DNA of 64,000 nt. Origin: Kordia sp. TARA_039_SRF (GTDB lineage Bacteria; Bacteroidota; Bacteroidia; Flavobacteriales; Flavobacteriaceae). The number at the start of each line of letters is the position of its first letter. Position 1 is the stretch's first letter. The stretch covers positions 62,001-126,000 of the forward strand of contig SMNH02000008.1 of NCBI GenBank assembly GCA_006383075.2, given 5' to 3'. Under the pieces are notes generated by a model, which ran no database searches, was not told the DNA's origin, and worked only from the letters and a program-made list of their open reading frames with translations. Position numbers and translations under genes: made by a program. Shown here piece by piece: positions 35,212 to 45,074 of this stretch.

Positions 35212-37626
35212 ATGTACGCTAACACTACATTTTGCACACTACTATGTTGCTTGCTTTTTTCACTTTGCGTGAAGAGTCAAACTTCCGAAACAACCGTTTT
35301 GACGGGAAAAATTGTCTCTGAAAACAACGAAACGCTTCCTTTTGTGAATGTATTATTAAATTCTCTAGAAGGTGAATTGATCAAAGCTACCATTTCAAAC
35401 GAAAGTGGAATTTTTACCATTAAAGATATTGAGCTTAAAACCTACAGTTTGAAAATTTCTTTTGTCGGTTATACCACGCTTTCGCGCGAAATTACACTGA
35501 AGAAAGGAAACAACGACGTAGGAACATTGCAATTACAAGTCTCCGCAGAATCGTTGGAAGCGGTGACCGTAGTGGCTGAAAAACCCATCATTCAAGTAGA
35601 ACCTGACAAAACGGTTTTTAATGTATCAAACGCTGTGGGAAGTGCTGGAAACAACGGATTGGAATTGCTACGAAAAGCACCAGGTGTGCGTTTGGATAAT
35701 GACAATAATATCATTGTAGAAGGCAAAAATGGGGTGCTAATTTACATTGATGGTCGTCAAAGTTTCTTGGCTGGTGACGATTTAACGTCATTTTTGCAAT
35801 CGTTGCAAGCAGATACCATAGAAAGTATCGAAATCATTACACAACCATCATCAAAATATGATGCGGCTGGAAATGCGGGAATTATCAACATCAAACTCAA
35901 AAGAGAAAAAGGATTGGGAACGCGCGGAAGCATTTCAAGTACGGTAACTGTTGGTGATTATCTGCGAAGCAACAATTCCGTTTCGGTGAACAGTCGTTTT
36001 AAAAAATGGACGTTTTTCGGAAGTTATTCCAACTTTTTTGGGCGTACTACAGGATTTATCGATTTGTTTCGAACGCAAGGCACAAAAATCTTTGACGCAC
36101 AAACTGATTCTGAAAACGAATCATTCGCCAACAATTTTAGAACAGGAGCTGATTACTATCTATCAAAAAATAGCGTGTTGGGAACAGTTGTAACAATCAA
36201 CATAAACGATGCTGAATCAACATCCAATACAGTAACTCCAATTATTGACCGAAATACAAGTGTTGTAGACAGCATTTTGCGTGCGCCGAATAGTTCTGAA
36301 AATAACAGTATCAATCTTAACGCCAATATTAATTATCGTTATAAAGATACCTTAGGTACAAGTTTTAGTGTCGATTTGGATTACGGACGTTACACGAGAG
36401 AACGCTTTAACAATCAACCAAACTTTTACACAACGCCTGATGGTGATATTTTAAATGCAAACATTACCTATCAAGAAACGCCGATTGACATTGATATTTA
36501 TGCTGGAAAAATAGATTACGGACAAAAAATAGGAAAAGGCTCGTTTGAAACTGGCGGAAAAGTATCAAAAGTAGTAACGGACAACACATTTAACTTTTTT
36601 GATGTGATTAATGGCGAAAATGTCCTAAACATGAACCGAAGCAACCGATTTGAATACGACGAAAAAATCTACGCGCTGTATGCAAAATACAACTTCGGAT
36701 TTGACAAATGGAAATTCCAAGCAGGTTTGCGTATGGAAAGCACTGATTCACAAGGAAGATTGACCGCTGAAAATGCCGCTCAAAACCAAGTCGTTTCAAG
36801 AAAATATACGGACTTTTTTCCATCGGCAGGCGTAACGTATCAAGCCAATCCTATCAATTCATTTGCGTTAAGCTATAGTCGCCGAATTCAACGTCCGAAT
36901 TATCAAATTTTAAATCCATTCGAATTTCAACTAGACGAATTGAGTTTTAGCCGAGGAAATCCTTTTTTACAGCCACAATACACGGACAATTTTAAAATTT
37001 CGCACACTTATAAATACACGTTGACTACAAGTGTAAGTTACTCGTATGTGTCAGATTTTTTCGCTCAAGTTACAGAGGCCGAAGGAGAAAATAGAAACTT
37101 CTTAAATACACGAAACGTAGCCGACCAAGAAGTGTATAATTTGAGTATTTCCTATCCGTTCAAAATCAACGATTGGTGGCGTGCGTATGCCAATGTGTAT
37201 GGTTCGTACAATAAATACACGGCTACTAATGAAGCTTTTATCTCCATTGACCAAGAAACGTTTGGTTTTTATGCGCAAAATACATTCTCTTTACCAAAAG
37301 ACATCAAATTGGAAGTTAGTGGTTGGTACAGTAGTCCGTCTATTTGGGGCGGAACGTATGAAACGCAAAGCTTAGGTTCGCTCAACATCGCGGTGCAAAA
37401 ATCGTGGGGAAATTGGACAGGGAAAATCACGATGAATGATGTGTTGTACACTATTCCGTGGCAAGGAAGCACACAATTTGGAGACTTACGCATTGACGGT
37501 CGCGGTGGAAGTGACAGTAGAAATATCAATTTTTATCTCCGTTATTCGTTTGGAAACAGTGATGTGAAGAAAGCACAACAACGTGACGGAAGTTTAGAAG
37601 ATGAAAAGGGGAGAATTGGTGGATGA
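35212..37626 (+). CDS. TonB-dependent outer-membrane receptor
   Basis: An 804-residue protein from the ATG that gives MYANTTFCTLLCC; the longer reading starts at a TTG and would spoil the signal peptide. It has a signal peptide, a carboxypeptidase-regulatory-like beta domain (about 25-110), a plug (about 120-230, with IDGRQSFLAGDD) and a beta-barrel of the OMP_b-brl_3 type ending in RYSFGNSD followed by a short tail. It takes up an unknown ligand using TonB energy. No SusD-like partner is adjacent, so sugar uptake is not implied. Confidence 0.92.
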   Translation: MYANTTFCTLLCCLLFSLCVKSQTSETTVLTGKIVSENNETLPFVNVLLNSLEGELIKATISNESGIFTIKDIELKTYSLKISFVGYTTLSREITLKKGNNDVGTLQLQVSAESLEAVTVVAEKPIIQVEPDKTVFNVSNAVGSAGNNGLELLRKAPGVRLDNDNNIIVEGKNGVLIYIDGRQSFLAGDDLTSFLQSLQADTIESIEIITQPSSKYDAAGNAGIINIKLKREKGLGTRGSISSTVTVGDYLRSNNSVSVNSRFKKWTFFGSYSNFFGRTTGFIDLFRTQGTKIFDAQTDSENESFANNFRTGADYYLSKNSVLGTVVTININDAESTSNTVTPIIDRNTSVVDSILRAPNSSENNSINLNANINYRYKDTLGTSFSVDLDYGRYTRERFNNQPNFYTTPDGDILNANITYQETPIDIDIYAGKIDYGQKIGKGSFETGGKVSKVVTDNTFNFFDVINGENVLNMNRSNRFEYDEKIYALYAKYNFGFDKWKFQAGLRMESTDSQGRLTAENAAQNQVVSRKYTDFFPSAGVTYQANPINSFALSYSRRIQRPNYQILNPFEFQLDELSFSRGNPFLQPQYTDNFKISHTYKYTLTTSVSYSYVSDFFAQVTEAEGENRNFLNTRNVADQEVYNLSISYPFKINDWWRAYANVYGSYNKYTATNEAFISIDQETFGFYAQNTFSLPKDIKLEVSGWYSSPSIWGGTYETQSLGSLNIAVQKSWGNWTGKITMNDVLYTIPWQGSTQFGDLRIDGRGGSDSRNINFYLRYSFGNSDVKKAQQRDGSLEDEKGRIGG

Positions 37627-38089
37627 TTCGCTTCGCTTCGCTTTGCTCAATTCAAGGATTTAAGGTTTTTTTGTTAGACTTTGTTAGATGTCTTTATATA
37701 GTTTGATTCGCTGACGCTTTAGACTTTTTCTCTTGCGGAATTTCTTAGACTGTTTCGCTTTGCTCAATTCAAGGTTTTTTGTTGGATATTTTTAGATGGT
37801 TAGATGTGCTTTGCTGTTAGAATATAGTTTGAACTTATTAAAATTTAATTGTGTTGAATTTATCATTCCTATGTGTCACATCGAGCGCAGTCGAGATGTA
37901 TAGGATATCTGATGATTTTTTTGTCAACTACTATTGAGGTGAGTTCACGAAACATTTCAACGCAAACGTCAGATCATTATAAATCTCGACTATCGAGGAA
38001 ATAAACCTACTAACTTTATAGAGTTTTGTGAATTATTGTAATTTGTAGGCGATAATTCGAACCAAATCATTTAACCATTACTTTACAAC
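37627..38089. repeat. Long spacer with TCGCTTCGCT words and a 16-bp repeat
   Basis: 37627-37830 is low-complexity with repeated CTCAATTCAAGG, TTTGTTAGACTTTG and TCGCTTTGCT words, also found in other spacers. The 16-bp word TCGAGCGCAGTCGAGA lies at 37881-37896. No gene is seen; 37997-38089 should hold the promoter of the next gene but gives no clear match. Confidence 0.7.
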
Positions 38090-39319
38090 ATGAAAAATCG
38101 TCACAAATTTTATATAATACTTTTTGGAATATTGGTTAGTTCCTGCGGACAGAAAGCATCAAAAAAAGAAGTAATTACATTACAAGAAGGAACTTGGCGC
38201 GTTGCCTTAAAAGTACAAGACAACAAAGAATTGCCATTCATTTTCACAACTACCGATAACGGTATTGAAATTCACAACGCAGAAGAGCGTATCCCAATTA
38301 CCGATATTACACTTAAAAAGGATTCTATCACCATAAAAATGGACGTGTATGAAGGCGTTCTTAACGGAAAGTTTGTAGATAAAAACACGATTACAGGCGA
38401 ATTTGCCAAAAAATCTCTTGATAGATATGTTCCGTTTACGGCGACTTTTGGCGAAACTCAGCGTTTTCCACATGCTGACGGAAAAGCTGCAGCAACTATT
38501 TCAGGAAATTGGGAAACGGTTTTTAGTCCAAACTCAGAAGCAGACCGTTATATTGCAAAGGGAATCTTTCAGCAAAACGGCAACAAAGTCACAGGAACTT
38601 TTAGAACCACTACAGGCGATTATCGCTATTTGGAAGGAACGCTTTATGACAATCAATTGCAACTCTCTACTTTTGATGGCGCACATGCGTTTCTGTTTAC
38701 CGCAACGGTAACTGATAGTACGATGCAGGGCGAATTTCAATCTGGGAATCATTGGAAAGAATCGTTTATCGCAAAACGCAATGAAAATTATGAATTGCCA
38801 GATGCCAAAACGTTAACCTACATCAAAGAAGGCTATGACAAATTTGACTTTTCTTTTCCAGATGCTAACGGCAAAATGATGTCACTTTCGGATGAAAATT
38901 TACAAGGAAAAGTTCGTATTGTACAAATCATGGGAACGTGGTGTCCAAACTGTTTGGACGAATCTACCTACTATGCGAAATTTGCACAACAAAATCCTGA
39001 AATAGAATTTATTGCGTTGGCTTTTGAATACGCCAAAACAAAAGAAAAAGCTTTCAACAACATACAACGCTTGCAACAACGATTACAAATTCCGTATCCT
39101 ATTCTTTTGGCGCAATTTGGCACTTCGAGCAAACAAAAAGCACAAGAAAAACTACCGATGTTAAATCACGTATTATCTTATCCGACAACCATCTTTATAG
39201 ATAAAAAAGGAAAAGTACGACGCATTCATACAGGATTTAACGGTCCTGCTACGGGAAGTAAATATGTAGCTTTTAAAAAAGACTTTGAAAACTTCGTTTC
39301 AGAACTGCAAAGTGAATAA
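38090..39319 (+). CDS. TlpA-type thioredoxin lipoprotein
   Basis: A 409-residue lipoprotein with lipobox LVSSC (Cys19). Residues 30-240 form a beta-rich region of lipocalin-like repeats seen in many Bacteroidota TlpA proteins, and residues 250-405 form a thioredoxin fold with active site WCPNC (Cys285, Cys288). It should reduce or swap disulfides in the periplasm. The following gene is a separate nuclease, so no partner is evident. Confidence 0.88.
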   Translation: MKNRHKFYIILFGILVSSCGQKASKKEVITLQEGTWRVALKVQDNKELPFIFTTTDNGIEIHNAEERIPITDITLKKDSITIKMDVYEGVLNGKFVDKNTITGEFAKKSLDRYVPFTATFGETQRFPHADGKAAATISGNWETVFSPNSEADRYIAKGIFQQNGNKVTGTFRTTTGDYRYLEGTLYDNQLQLSTFDGAHAFLFTATVTDSTMQGEFQSGNHWKESFIAKRNENYELPDAKTLTYIKEGYDKFDFSFPDANGKMMSLSDENLQGKVRIVQIMGTWCPNCLDESTYYAKFAQQNPEIEFIALAFEYAKTKEKAFNNIQRLQQRLQIPYPILLAQFGTSSKQKAQEKLPMLNHVLSYPTTIFIDKKGKVRRIHTGFNGPATGSKYVAFKKDFENFVSELQSE

Positions 39320-39476
39320 ATAGTTACGGTTTAACATATTGATTAGTAAGGTGTAAACGTAAAATTGCGTTCTAAATGGAAAGCCAACAATTTGTTAACA
39401 TGAAATTAGTAAAATAGAAGTAAAAACAAAAGTATTTTTATAAGGTAGAAACAAAACCCAACCAAAAATACTTAAC

Positions 39477-41588
39477 ATGAAAAAACTTTTACTTTGGCTA
39501 TTTTTAGCTGTTAACATTACTGCGTACGCGCAAATTCCATCGTATTACAACGATGTAAATTTATCACTTACTGGAACTGATTTAAAAGACGAATTGGCCG
39601 TAAAAATCATTGCGACACATACTACTTTTTTATCGTACACGCCTGGCGTTTGGAATGCATTACAACAAGCTGATGTCAATCCAAACAACAGCAATGAAGT
39701 CATTTTAATTTATGGTCATAATGACAATGATGGAAATGTGAAAACCGACAGAACACGAGGAAAATTTGACAACGGCGGAAGCGTTGGCGATTGGAATCGA
39801 GAACATGTACTTGCAAAATCGCTTGCAAATCCTGATTTGGGAACTTCAGGTGCAGGAGCCGATGCGCACAATTTGCGACCATGTGACTTTCAACAAAATT
39901 CTACGCGAAACAACCGTAAATTTGGAACTGGAAGTGGCGCAGCAGCATTTATCAATTCCAACGGCGATTGGTATCCTGGCGACGAATGGAAAGGCGATGT
40001 AGCACGTATGATTATGTATATGTACTTACGATACGATTCTCGTTGTTTGCCTGTAGATGTTGGAACAGGAAGCTCTGTAAGTATTGATACCAACATGATT
40101 ACACTATTTTTACAGTGGAATGCGGAAGATCCTGTTTCTGCTTTTGAAGCGAATAGAAATGATGTATTAGCAGGAATTCAAGGAAATCGAAATCCGTTTA
40201 TTGATAATCCTGCGTTTGCTACACAAATTTGGGGCGGACCGCAAGCTGAGGACAAATTTGGAAATGGCGGCGGCAATCCTGACGACGGCGACGGAGGTAA
40301 TCCTGGTGGAGGAAGCACGGACGATTTATTCTTTTCAGAATACATTGAAGGTTCTTCGTATAACAAAGCATTAGAAATTGCCAATTTTACAGGAAGCAAT
40401 GTAGATTTATCTAATTATTCTATAAAAAAGCAAACCAATGGTGCTGGAAGTTGGTCTTCTCCATATAATTTATCAGGAACGTTAAGCAACGGAAATGTTT
40501 TTGTCATTGCGAATAGTTCGGCGAATTCAACCATACAAAATCAAGCAGATATTGTTACAGGAAGTGGTATTGTAACTTTTAATGGAAATGATCCTGTCGG
40601 ATTGTTTAAAAATAATGTGTTGATTGATATTATTGGTGATTTTAACGGCGGAAGTTCCAATTTTGCACAAAATGTGACATTGCGAAGAAAATCAAGTATT
40701 ACAAGTCCAAATACAAGTTATACAGTTGCAGAATGGGATGAATTGGCATCAGATACCACATCCAATCTTGGTTCGCATACCGTAAATGGTGGCGGAAGTT
40801 CTAATGGAACGGCAGGAAGTACCACAGTATTACACGAAGGCTTCTTCGAATCTGGTTTTGATGGCTGGGTTGATGGCGGCGGCGATTGTGCTCGTTATTC
40901 AGGAAGTTATTCGTATGAAGGTAGCTATGCTATCCGTCTTCGTGATGATGTTGGAACGGCATCTTCTATGACGTTAAATGATATTGATGTTTCATCGTTT
41001 GATACGGTTGAAATCGATTTTTATTTTTACGCAAATAGTATGGAAAGTGGTGAAGATTTCTGGGTGCGCTATCACAATGGTTCAAGCTGGCAAACGGTTC
41101 GCACGTACGCAAGCGGTTCAGATTTTGAAAATGGTCGTTTTTACAATGCCAAAGTAACCTTAACTAGTACGAGTTATAACTTTGTAAGTAACGCAAAATT
41201 TAGATTTCAGTGTGATGCTTCTGCCAATGCTGACCAAGTTTATATTGATCAAGTAACGATTACAGGTATTGTAAACGCTTCCGCGAGAATGCTTACACAG
41301 TCAACAAAAGACACTCCAAGAGCTCTTTCTGCAGTAGCAAACACAGACGAATTGGAAACTGAAGAAGATTTTACCATGTATCCAAATCCTGCGTCCAATC
41401 AACTAGAAATTCGAATGTATGCAGCTGCTTCTGCAAAGTATCAAATTCATACATTAGTTGGGCAAGTAGTAAAAGCAGGAACACTGGACAATAACATCAT
41501 TGATATACGCAATTTAAAAACAGGAATGTATATTTTGCAAATAAATGATGGCGATGAAATTTTAACAAAGAAGTTTGTGAAAAAATAA
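39477..41588 (+). CDS. Secreted endonuclease I with lamin-tail domain and T9SS sorting tail
   Basis: A 703-residue exported protein. The endonuclease I domain (about 20-260) has NREH (107-110) and DAHNLRP (129-135), the His-Me finger catalytic region. A Gly/Asp-rich linker (about 263-280), a lamin-tail domain (about 282-400, with SEYIEGSSYNKALEI), a jelly-roll-like domain (about 450-600) and a C-terminal Por secretion tail (about 630-703, TMYPNPASN) follow. It is likely sent out by the type IX system to cut extracellular DNA for nutrients. Standing alone, it has a 157-bp upstream spacer. Confidence 0.93.
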   Translation: MKKLLLWLFLAVNITAYAQIPSYYNDVNLSLTGTDLKDELAVKIIATHTTFLSYTPGVWNALQQADVNPNNSNEVILIYGHNDNDGNVKTDRTRGKFDNGGSVGDWNREHVLAKSLANPDLGTSGAGADAHNLRPCDFQQNSTRNNRKFGTGSGAAAFINSNGDWYPGDEWKGDVARMIMYMYLRYDSRCLPVDVGTGSSVSIDTNMITLFLQWNAEDPVSAFEANRNDVLAGIQGNRNPFIDNPAFATQIWGGPQAEDKFGNGGGNPDDGDGGNPGGGSTDDLFFSEYIEGSSYNKALEIANFTGSNVDLSNYSIKKQTNGAGSWSSPYNLSGTLSNGNVFVIANSSANSTIQNQADIVTGSGIVTFNGNDPVGLFKNNVLIDIIGDFNGGSSNFAQNVTLRRKSSITSPNTSYTVAEWDELASDTTSNLGSHTVNGGGSSNGTAGSTTVLHEGFFESGFDGWVDGGGDCARYSGSYSYEGSYAIRLRDDVGTASSMTLNDIDVSSFDTVEIDFYFYANSMESGEDFWVRYHNGSSWQTVRTYASGSDFENGRFYNAKVTLTSTSYNFVSNAKFRFQCDASANADQVYIDQVTITGIVNASARMLTQSTKDTPRALSAVANTDELETEEDFTMYPNPASNQLEIRMYAAASAKYQIHTLVGQVVKAGTLDNNIIDIRNLKTGMYILQINDGDEILTKKFVKK

Positions 41589-41614
41589 GCTTTTTATAAG
41601 CTATTCAATCAATA

Positions 41615-41651
41615 AAAGCTGTTTGGGAAACTATTTTTTTCAAACAGCTTT
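41615..41651 (+). terminator. Terminator after the nuclease gene
   Basis: AAAGCTGTTTG (41615-41625) pairs with 41641-41651 over 11 bp across a 15-nt loop. The following T run is weak. Confidence 0.5.
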
Positions 41652-41678
41652 GTCATTTATAATCGCTATTTTTACGAT

Positions 41679-42113
41679 ATGAGAATACTATGTTTTTTAA
41701 TCGCAATTGTATCCGCTATGACACTACAGGCACAAGACTTTCAAAACCATCAGTGGAAACACCGAATTATAATTGTAAAAGGAAATGATGCAGAAAGAAG
41801 TTCTTTTTTGGTGCAATTTCACCCAACAAAGCAGAAAGAACTCAAAGAGCGCAAAATAGTTATCTATGCTGTAGGAAGGACTACCACACTTATCAATCAC
41901 GCAGATGGTGAAAATCCTATCATGTTTCCTGATGTTAAACTGCCTCAAAAGTATGCAGAAATGTTAGAAGAGGACGCAGTTTTTGAAATCTTACTCATCG
42001 GTTTGGATGGCGGCGTAAAAATGCGAAAAACAAGTACAGTCACACCTCAAGAATTGTACGACAAAATAGACTCCATGCCGATGCGTAGAAGTGAGTTAAG
42101 GAAAAATGAATGA
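41679..42113 (+). CDS. DUF4174 domain protein
   Basis: A 144-residue exported protein with a signal peptide ending near LQAQDF. The mature part contains HRIIIVKGND and FEILLIGLDGGVKMRKT, the pattern of the DUF4174 family, whose function is not known. It has no catalytic Cys pair. It stands alone between the nuclease terminator and the convergent haem operon. Confidence 0.8.
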   Translation: MRILCFLIAIVSAMTLQAQDFQNHQWKHRIIIVKGNDAERSSFLVQFHPTKQKELKERKIVIYAVGRTTTLINHADGENPIMFPDVKLPQKYAEMLEEDAVFEILLIGLDGGVKMRKTSTVTPQELYDKIDSMPMRRSELRKNE

Positions 42114-42257
42114 GTATATGTTTTTAGTTTACAGTAGTTTATGCTCAAAATAGGAGCAAAGAAGGAAAGCTAAAAACTGAAAACATAAACTGAGTACTAC
42201 AAGAGAAAACAAAGAGTAAAAAAATAGCATCAAAAACTAATAGTAGCTATGTCTATT

Positions 42258-44459
42258 TTAATAACAATCCATTAGAATTTGCTCGTTATTTTCAAACTCA
42301 TTCAAAGGTATTTCTAATATAGATTTTGTAATCGTATCCAATACATTGAGTACTTGATTTTGCATTGCGACAGAACCACAAATCATCACAACACCATCGT
42401 TTTGTAAAACCTGTGCGATAAAATTTTGCTGTTCTAGTAAAGCATCTTGTACATATTGTTTTGGAGTCGTTTCTTGCGAATAAGAAATATGCAGATTTGT
42501 TAGTCGATTCGAAGCCATACTTTCATCAAGAATTTCTTGGTAAATTTTAGAAGAAGCTTTCGTCCGCGTTCCCCAAAAAAGATGGAGATTTTTTGCATAT
42601 ATATTTTCGTCAATCATTCCTAAAAACGGCGCGATTCCCGTTCCGTTGGCAATCATAACAATATCATTTGTATAGTGTGGAAAATGAAAATCAGGATTCC
42701 GTTTTATAGTCGCCTTTGTGATGTCGTTAGCGCTAAGCTGACTTAAATAGGAAGAACATACTCCAAATTTGTGTTTTTTGACGCTTAGTACAATTTCATT
42801 GTTTACTTTTCCGATAGAATATTGTCGCTCCACGAAATCTTTTTCAGGATAAAAACTTAGTAAGTCGCCCGATTGAAATTTTTGTTTTTTCGTGGGTTGC
42901 AAGCGAATTAAAAATGTGTCATCTTCGTTAAGTTCCGAACGTTTAGTTACTTTGAATTTGTCTAATTTTTTTAGATTGATGTTTGCTTTTAGTTTTTGTA
43001 ACACGATTGGAATCTCAGTACGATTTGCCCATTGATTTATCCAATCCTCAAAAGCTGTAAACGATTGATTGTTAATTTTATACATAGGAATTGTGGCTGT
43101 AAAATCTGTGTGTTTTTGAAGCATTTCATCAACATCAACTGCGTATTTGCAATATTCAGGATACATTAAAGAGCCAAATCCGACAACGGAATATTGTACT
43201 TTTTGGTCAAAAGAAGTTTCTTTTAACAACGATTGAAAATTACTTGCATTATTTGGAGCTTCACCTTCTCCGTAAGTTGCAGTCATCACGATGAGGTGTT
43301 TTGCATTTTTGTATGCTTCAAACGTGTTCATTGACGTGATAAAAGCCTTTTTTCCATTCGCGATAAGCGCATTAAAGAAAAGCGTAGCAAAGCGATACGT
43401 ATTTCCTGTTTCTGAGCCTACTAAAATGATAAATTCGGCGTCGTCTTTGGTGTAAATGTTTTTCGGAATGAATTGCTTTTTCGTACGTTTGAGTGTCATC
43501 GCGAAACCCGAATACATAAAGTACAGCAACGCGACACAGGCTAGCAATAGGACAATTGCCCACCAAATACTTCCTTGTCCTGTGTGCCATAATAAGCTCC
43601 ATTGTGATGCCAAAGTGACCAACGGAAATTCATACGAACTTAAAATTTCGCCAGTGTATTGATGCACGTGCAATTCTTTATCTTTTAATTCTAACAAAAA
43701 ATAATCTTCTGGCGCATCGGAAAAAGGGAATTCTATTGTTTTGACATTGGCTAATGATGTGTTTTGAAAAATTGTAAAGTCAGAAGTTGGTATTTTTTCG
43801 GAATTGGTTTCAGTGATTTCTGTGGTTTGATGCGTAACTTGCTGATTAGGCAACAACGAGAATTTTTCCAGCGATAAATATACACCAGTCAAAGTAATGA
43901 TAGCGAGCGGAATCCAAAAGAGCTTTCCGAGTTGTACATGATAATATTGCTTAGCATCTTCCTTGACTACTTTGGAGAAGAAACGCTTGAAACCGCCTTG
44001 TCGCTTGGCAATAAGAAGTGTTCCTGTAAGGATAATTAAAAACAAAAGAAAAGACACAACACCAACAATAAAACGACCTGTACTTTTTAAAAATAAAGAA
44101 CGATGTAGATTGGTGGCGAATTGAAAAATAGCTTGCTTTTCAACAATTTCACCGAGTTTTTTACCCGAACTTGGATTTAGATAAAAGGTTTCGCTATCGC
44201 CTTCGTTTGTAATGACAGAAGCAATGACAAAATCATCATTGGTTACTTGTACATCTATAATTTCGTCATACTTCAATTGCAAAGCTTCTACGGTTTCTGC
44301 AATGGAAATTTCGTCCAAATTAGACATCGCATACGGTTCTAGCTGATTTGAAATCGGTTCAAAAGCTAAAATAATTCCCGTTAAGGAAGCAATCATGATA
44401 AATAAAGAAGAAGATATAGCCAATAGTAAGTGGCTATATCTCCATATTGAAATTGTCAT
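42258..44459 (-). CDS. PepSY membrane protein fused to flavodoxin reductase
   Basis: The 733-residue protein starts at the ATG for MTISIWRYSHLLLA; the longer reading adds residues encoded by a repeat. Residues 1-350 hold a PepSY_TM region with several membrane segments. A flavodoxin domain follows (about 365-510, with LVGSETGNTYRFA), then a FAD/NAD ferredoxin-reductase-type domain (about 530-733, with RQYSIGKV and MIANGTGIAPFLG). Such fusions pass electrons from NAD(P)H through FAD and FMN across the inner membrane to reduce iron. It is the last gene of the haem locus, after a 116-bp gap with repeats. Confidence 0.88.
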   Translation of the reverse strand: MTISIWRYSHLLLAISSSLFIMIASLTGIILAFEPISNQLEPYAMSNLDEISIAETVEALQLKYDEIIDVQVTNDDFVIASVITNEGDSETFYLNPSSGKKLGEIVEKQAIFQFATNLHRSLFLKSTGRFIVGVVSFLLFLIILTGTLLIAKRQGGFKRFFSKVVKEDAKQYYHVQLGKLFWIPLAIITLTGVYLSLEKFSLLPNQQVTHQTTEITETNSEKIPTSDFTIFQNTSLANVKTIEFPFSDAPEDYFLLELKDKELHVHQYTGEILSSYEFPLVTLASQWSLLWHTGQGSIWWAIVLLLACVALLYFMYSGFAMTLKRTKKQFIPKNIYTKDDAEFIILVGSETGNTYRFATLFFNALIANGKKAFITSMNTFEAYKNAKHLIVMTATYGEGEAPNNASNFQSLLKETSFDQKVQYSVVGFGSLMYPEYCKYAVDVDEMLQKHTDFTATIPMYKINNQSFTAFEDWINQWANRTEIPIVLQKLKANINLKKLDKFKVTKRSELNEDDTFLIRLQPTKKQKFQSGDLLSFYPEKDFVERQYSIGKVNNEIVLSVKKHKFGVCSSYLSQLSANDITKATIKRNPDFHFPHYTNDIVMIANGTGIAPFLGMIDENIYAKNLHLFWGTRTKASSKIYQEILDESMASNRLTNLHISYSQETTPKQYVQDALLEQQNFIAQVLQNDGVVMICGSVAMQNQVLNVLDTITKSILEIPLNEFENNEQILMDCY

Positions 44460-44490
44460 GTAGTGGTAATTTTTAAAAATATGAGATTCT

Positions 44491-44575
44491 CTACTGCATC
44501 TCGACTGCATCTCGACTGCGCTCGATGTGACACGCTCGATGTGACACGCTCAATGTAACACGCTCGAATTGACAC
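44491..44575. repeat. Repeat cluster with 14-bp tandem units
   Basis: ATCTCGACTGC occurs twice at 44498-44519, including the reverse complement of the 16-bp word at 44510-44525. After it, a unit of the CGCTCGATGTGACA type repeats about four times to 44575 with a few changes. It separates the PepSY gene from the DUF2271 gene and encodes nothing. Confidence 0.85.
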
Positions 44576-45070
44576 TTATTTTTGTGGTATCATACGAATG
44601 TATCGGATAAATCCTTTTCCTTCCACTTTGCTTTTTACACTTTCTGAAGTCAATTCAAATTGTACATCGTCAGTATAGTATTCTTGATCTTCCACAGCAG
44701 TTTCAAAACGAATTTTGTAACCTGCGTCAATTTTATCATTTGGAATTTCAATAATACTTATTTTACGCTCGCCACCGCTGATGGTTTCTCCTGTAATAGC
44801 ATCAATGTCAGGACGTCGCTTTCCGTGAAATTTCCACCATTCGGTAATGTCAGCATACCATTCATCATCATTTCCTTGTACGTATAACGTTTGTTGATAT
44901 TCGCCGTTTGCATCTAACAATGAAATGACTATATACGCACCTTCGCCTGTGTAATTTTTCATCTGAATCATGCACTTATATTTTGTGCTTTCAACCGTAG
45001 TAAAACTCATGAATACAAACATTGAAAGTAGACTAACGATTCCTAAAATGGCTATGGTTGTTTTTTTCAT
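44576..45070 (-). CDS. DUF2271 domain protein
   Basis: A 164-residue exported protein with an N-terminal signal. The mature domain has the DUF2271 look, with WYADITEWWKFHG and DAITGETISGGERKI. Members are often found beside PepSY and flavin-based membrane reductases, as here, and a role in iron or electron transfer is suspected but not proven. Its start is four bases after the ankyrin gene's stop, which shows co-transcription. Confidence 0.85.
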   Translation of the reverse strand: MKKTTIAILGIVSLLSMFVFMSFTTVESTKYKCMIQMKNYTGEGAYIVISLLDANGEYQQTLYVQGNDDEWYADITEWWKFHGKRRPDIDAITGETISGGERKISIIEIPNDKIDAGYKIRFETAVEDQEYYTDDVQFELTSESVKSKVEGKGFIRYIRMIPQK

Positions 45071-45074
45071 TGTA

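Noticed and set aside
44460-44510. Longer start for the PepSY reductase
   Set aside because: The extra residues are encoded by the tandem repeat cluster and precede the natural membrane start.
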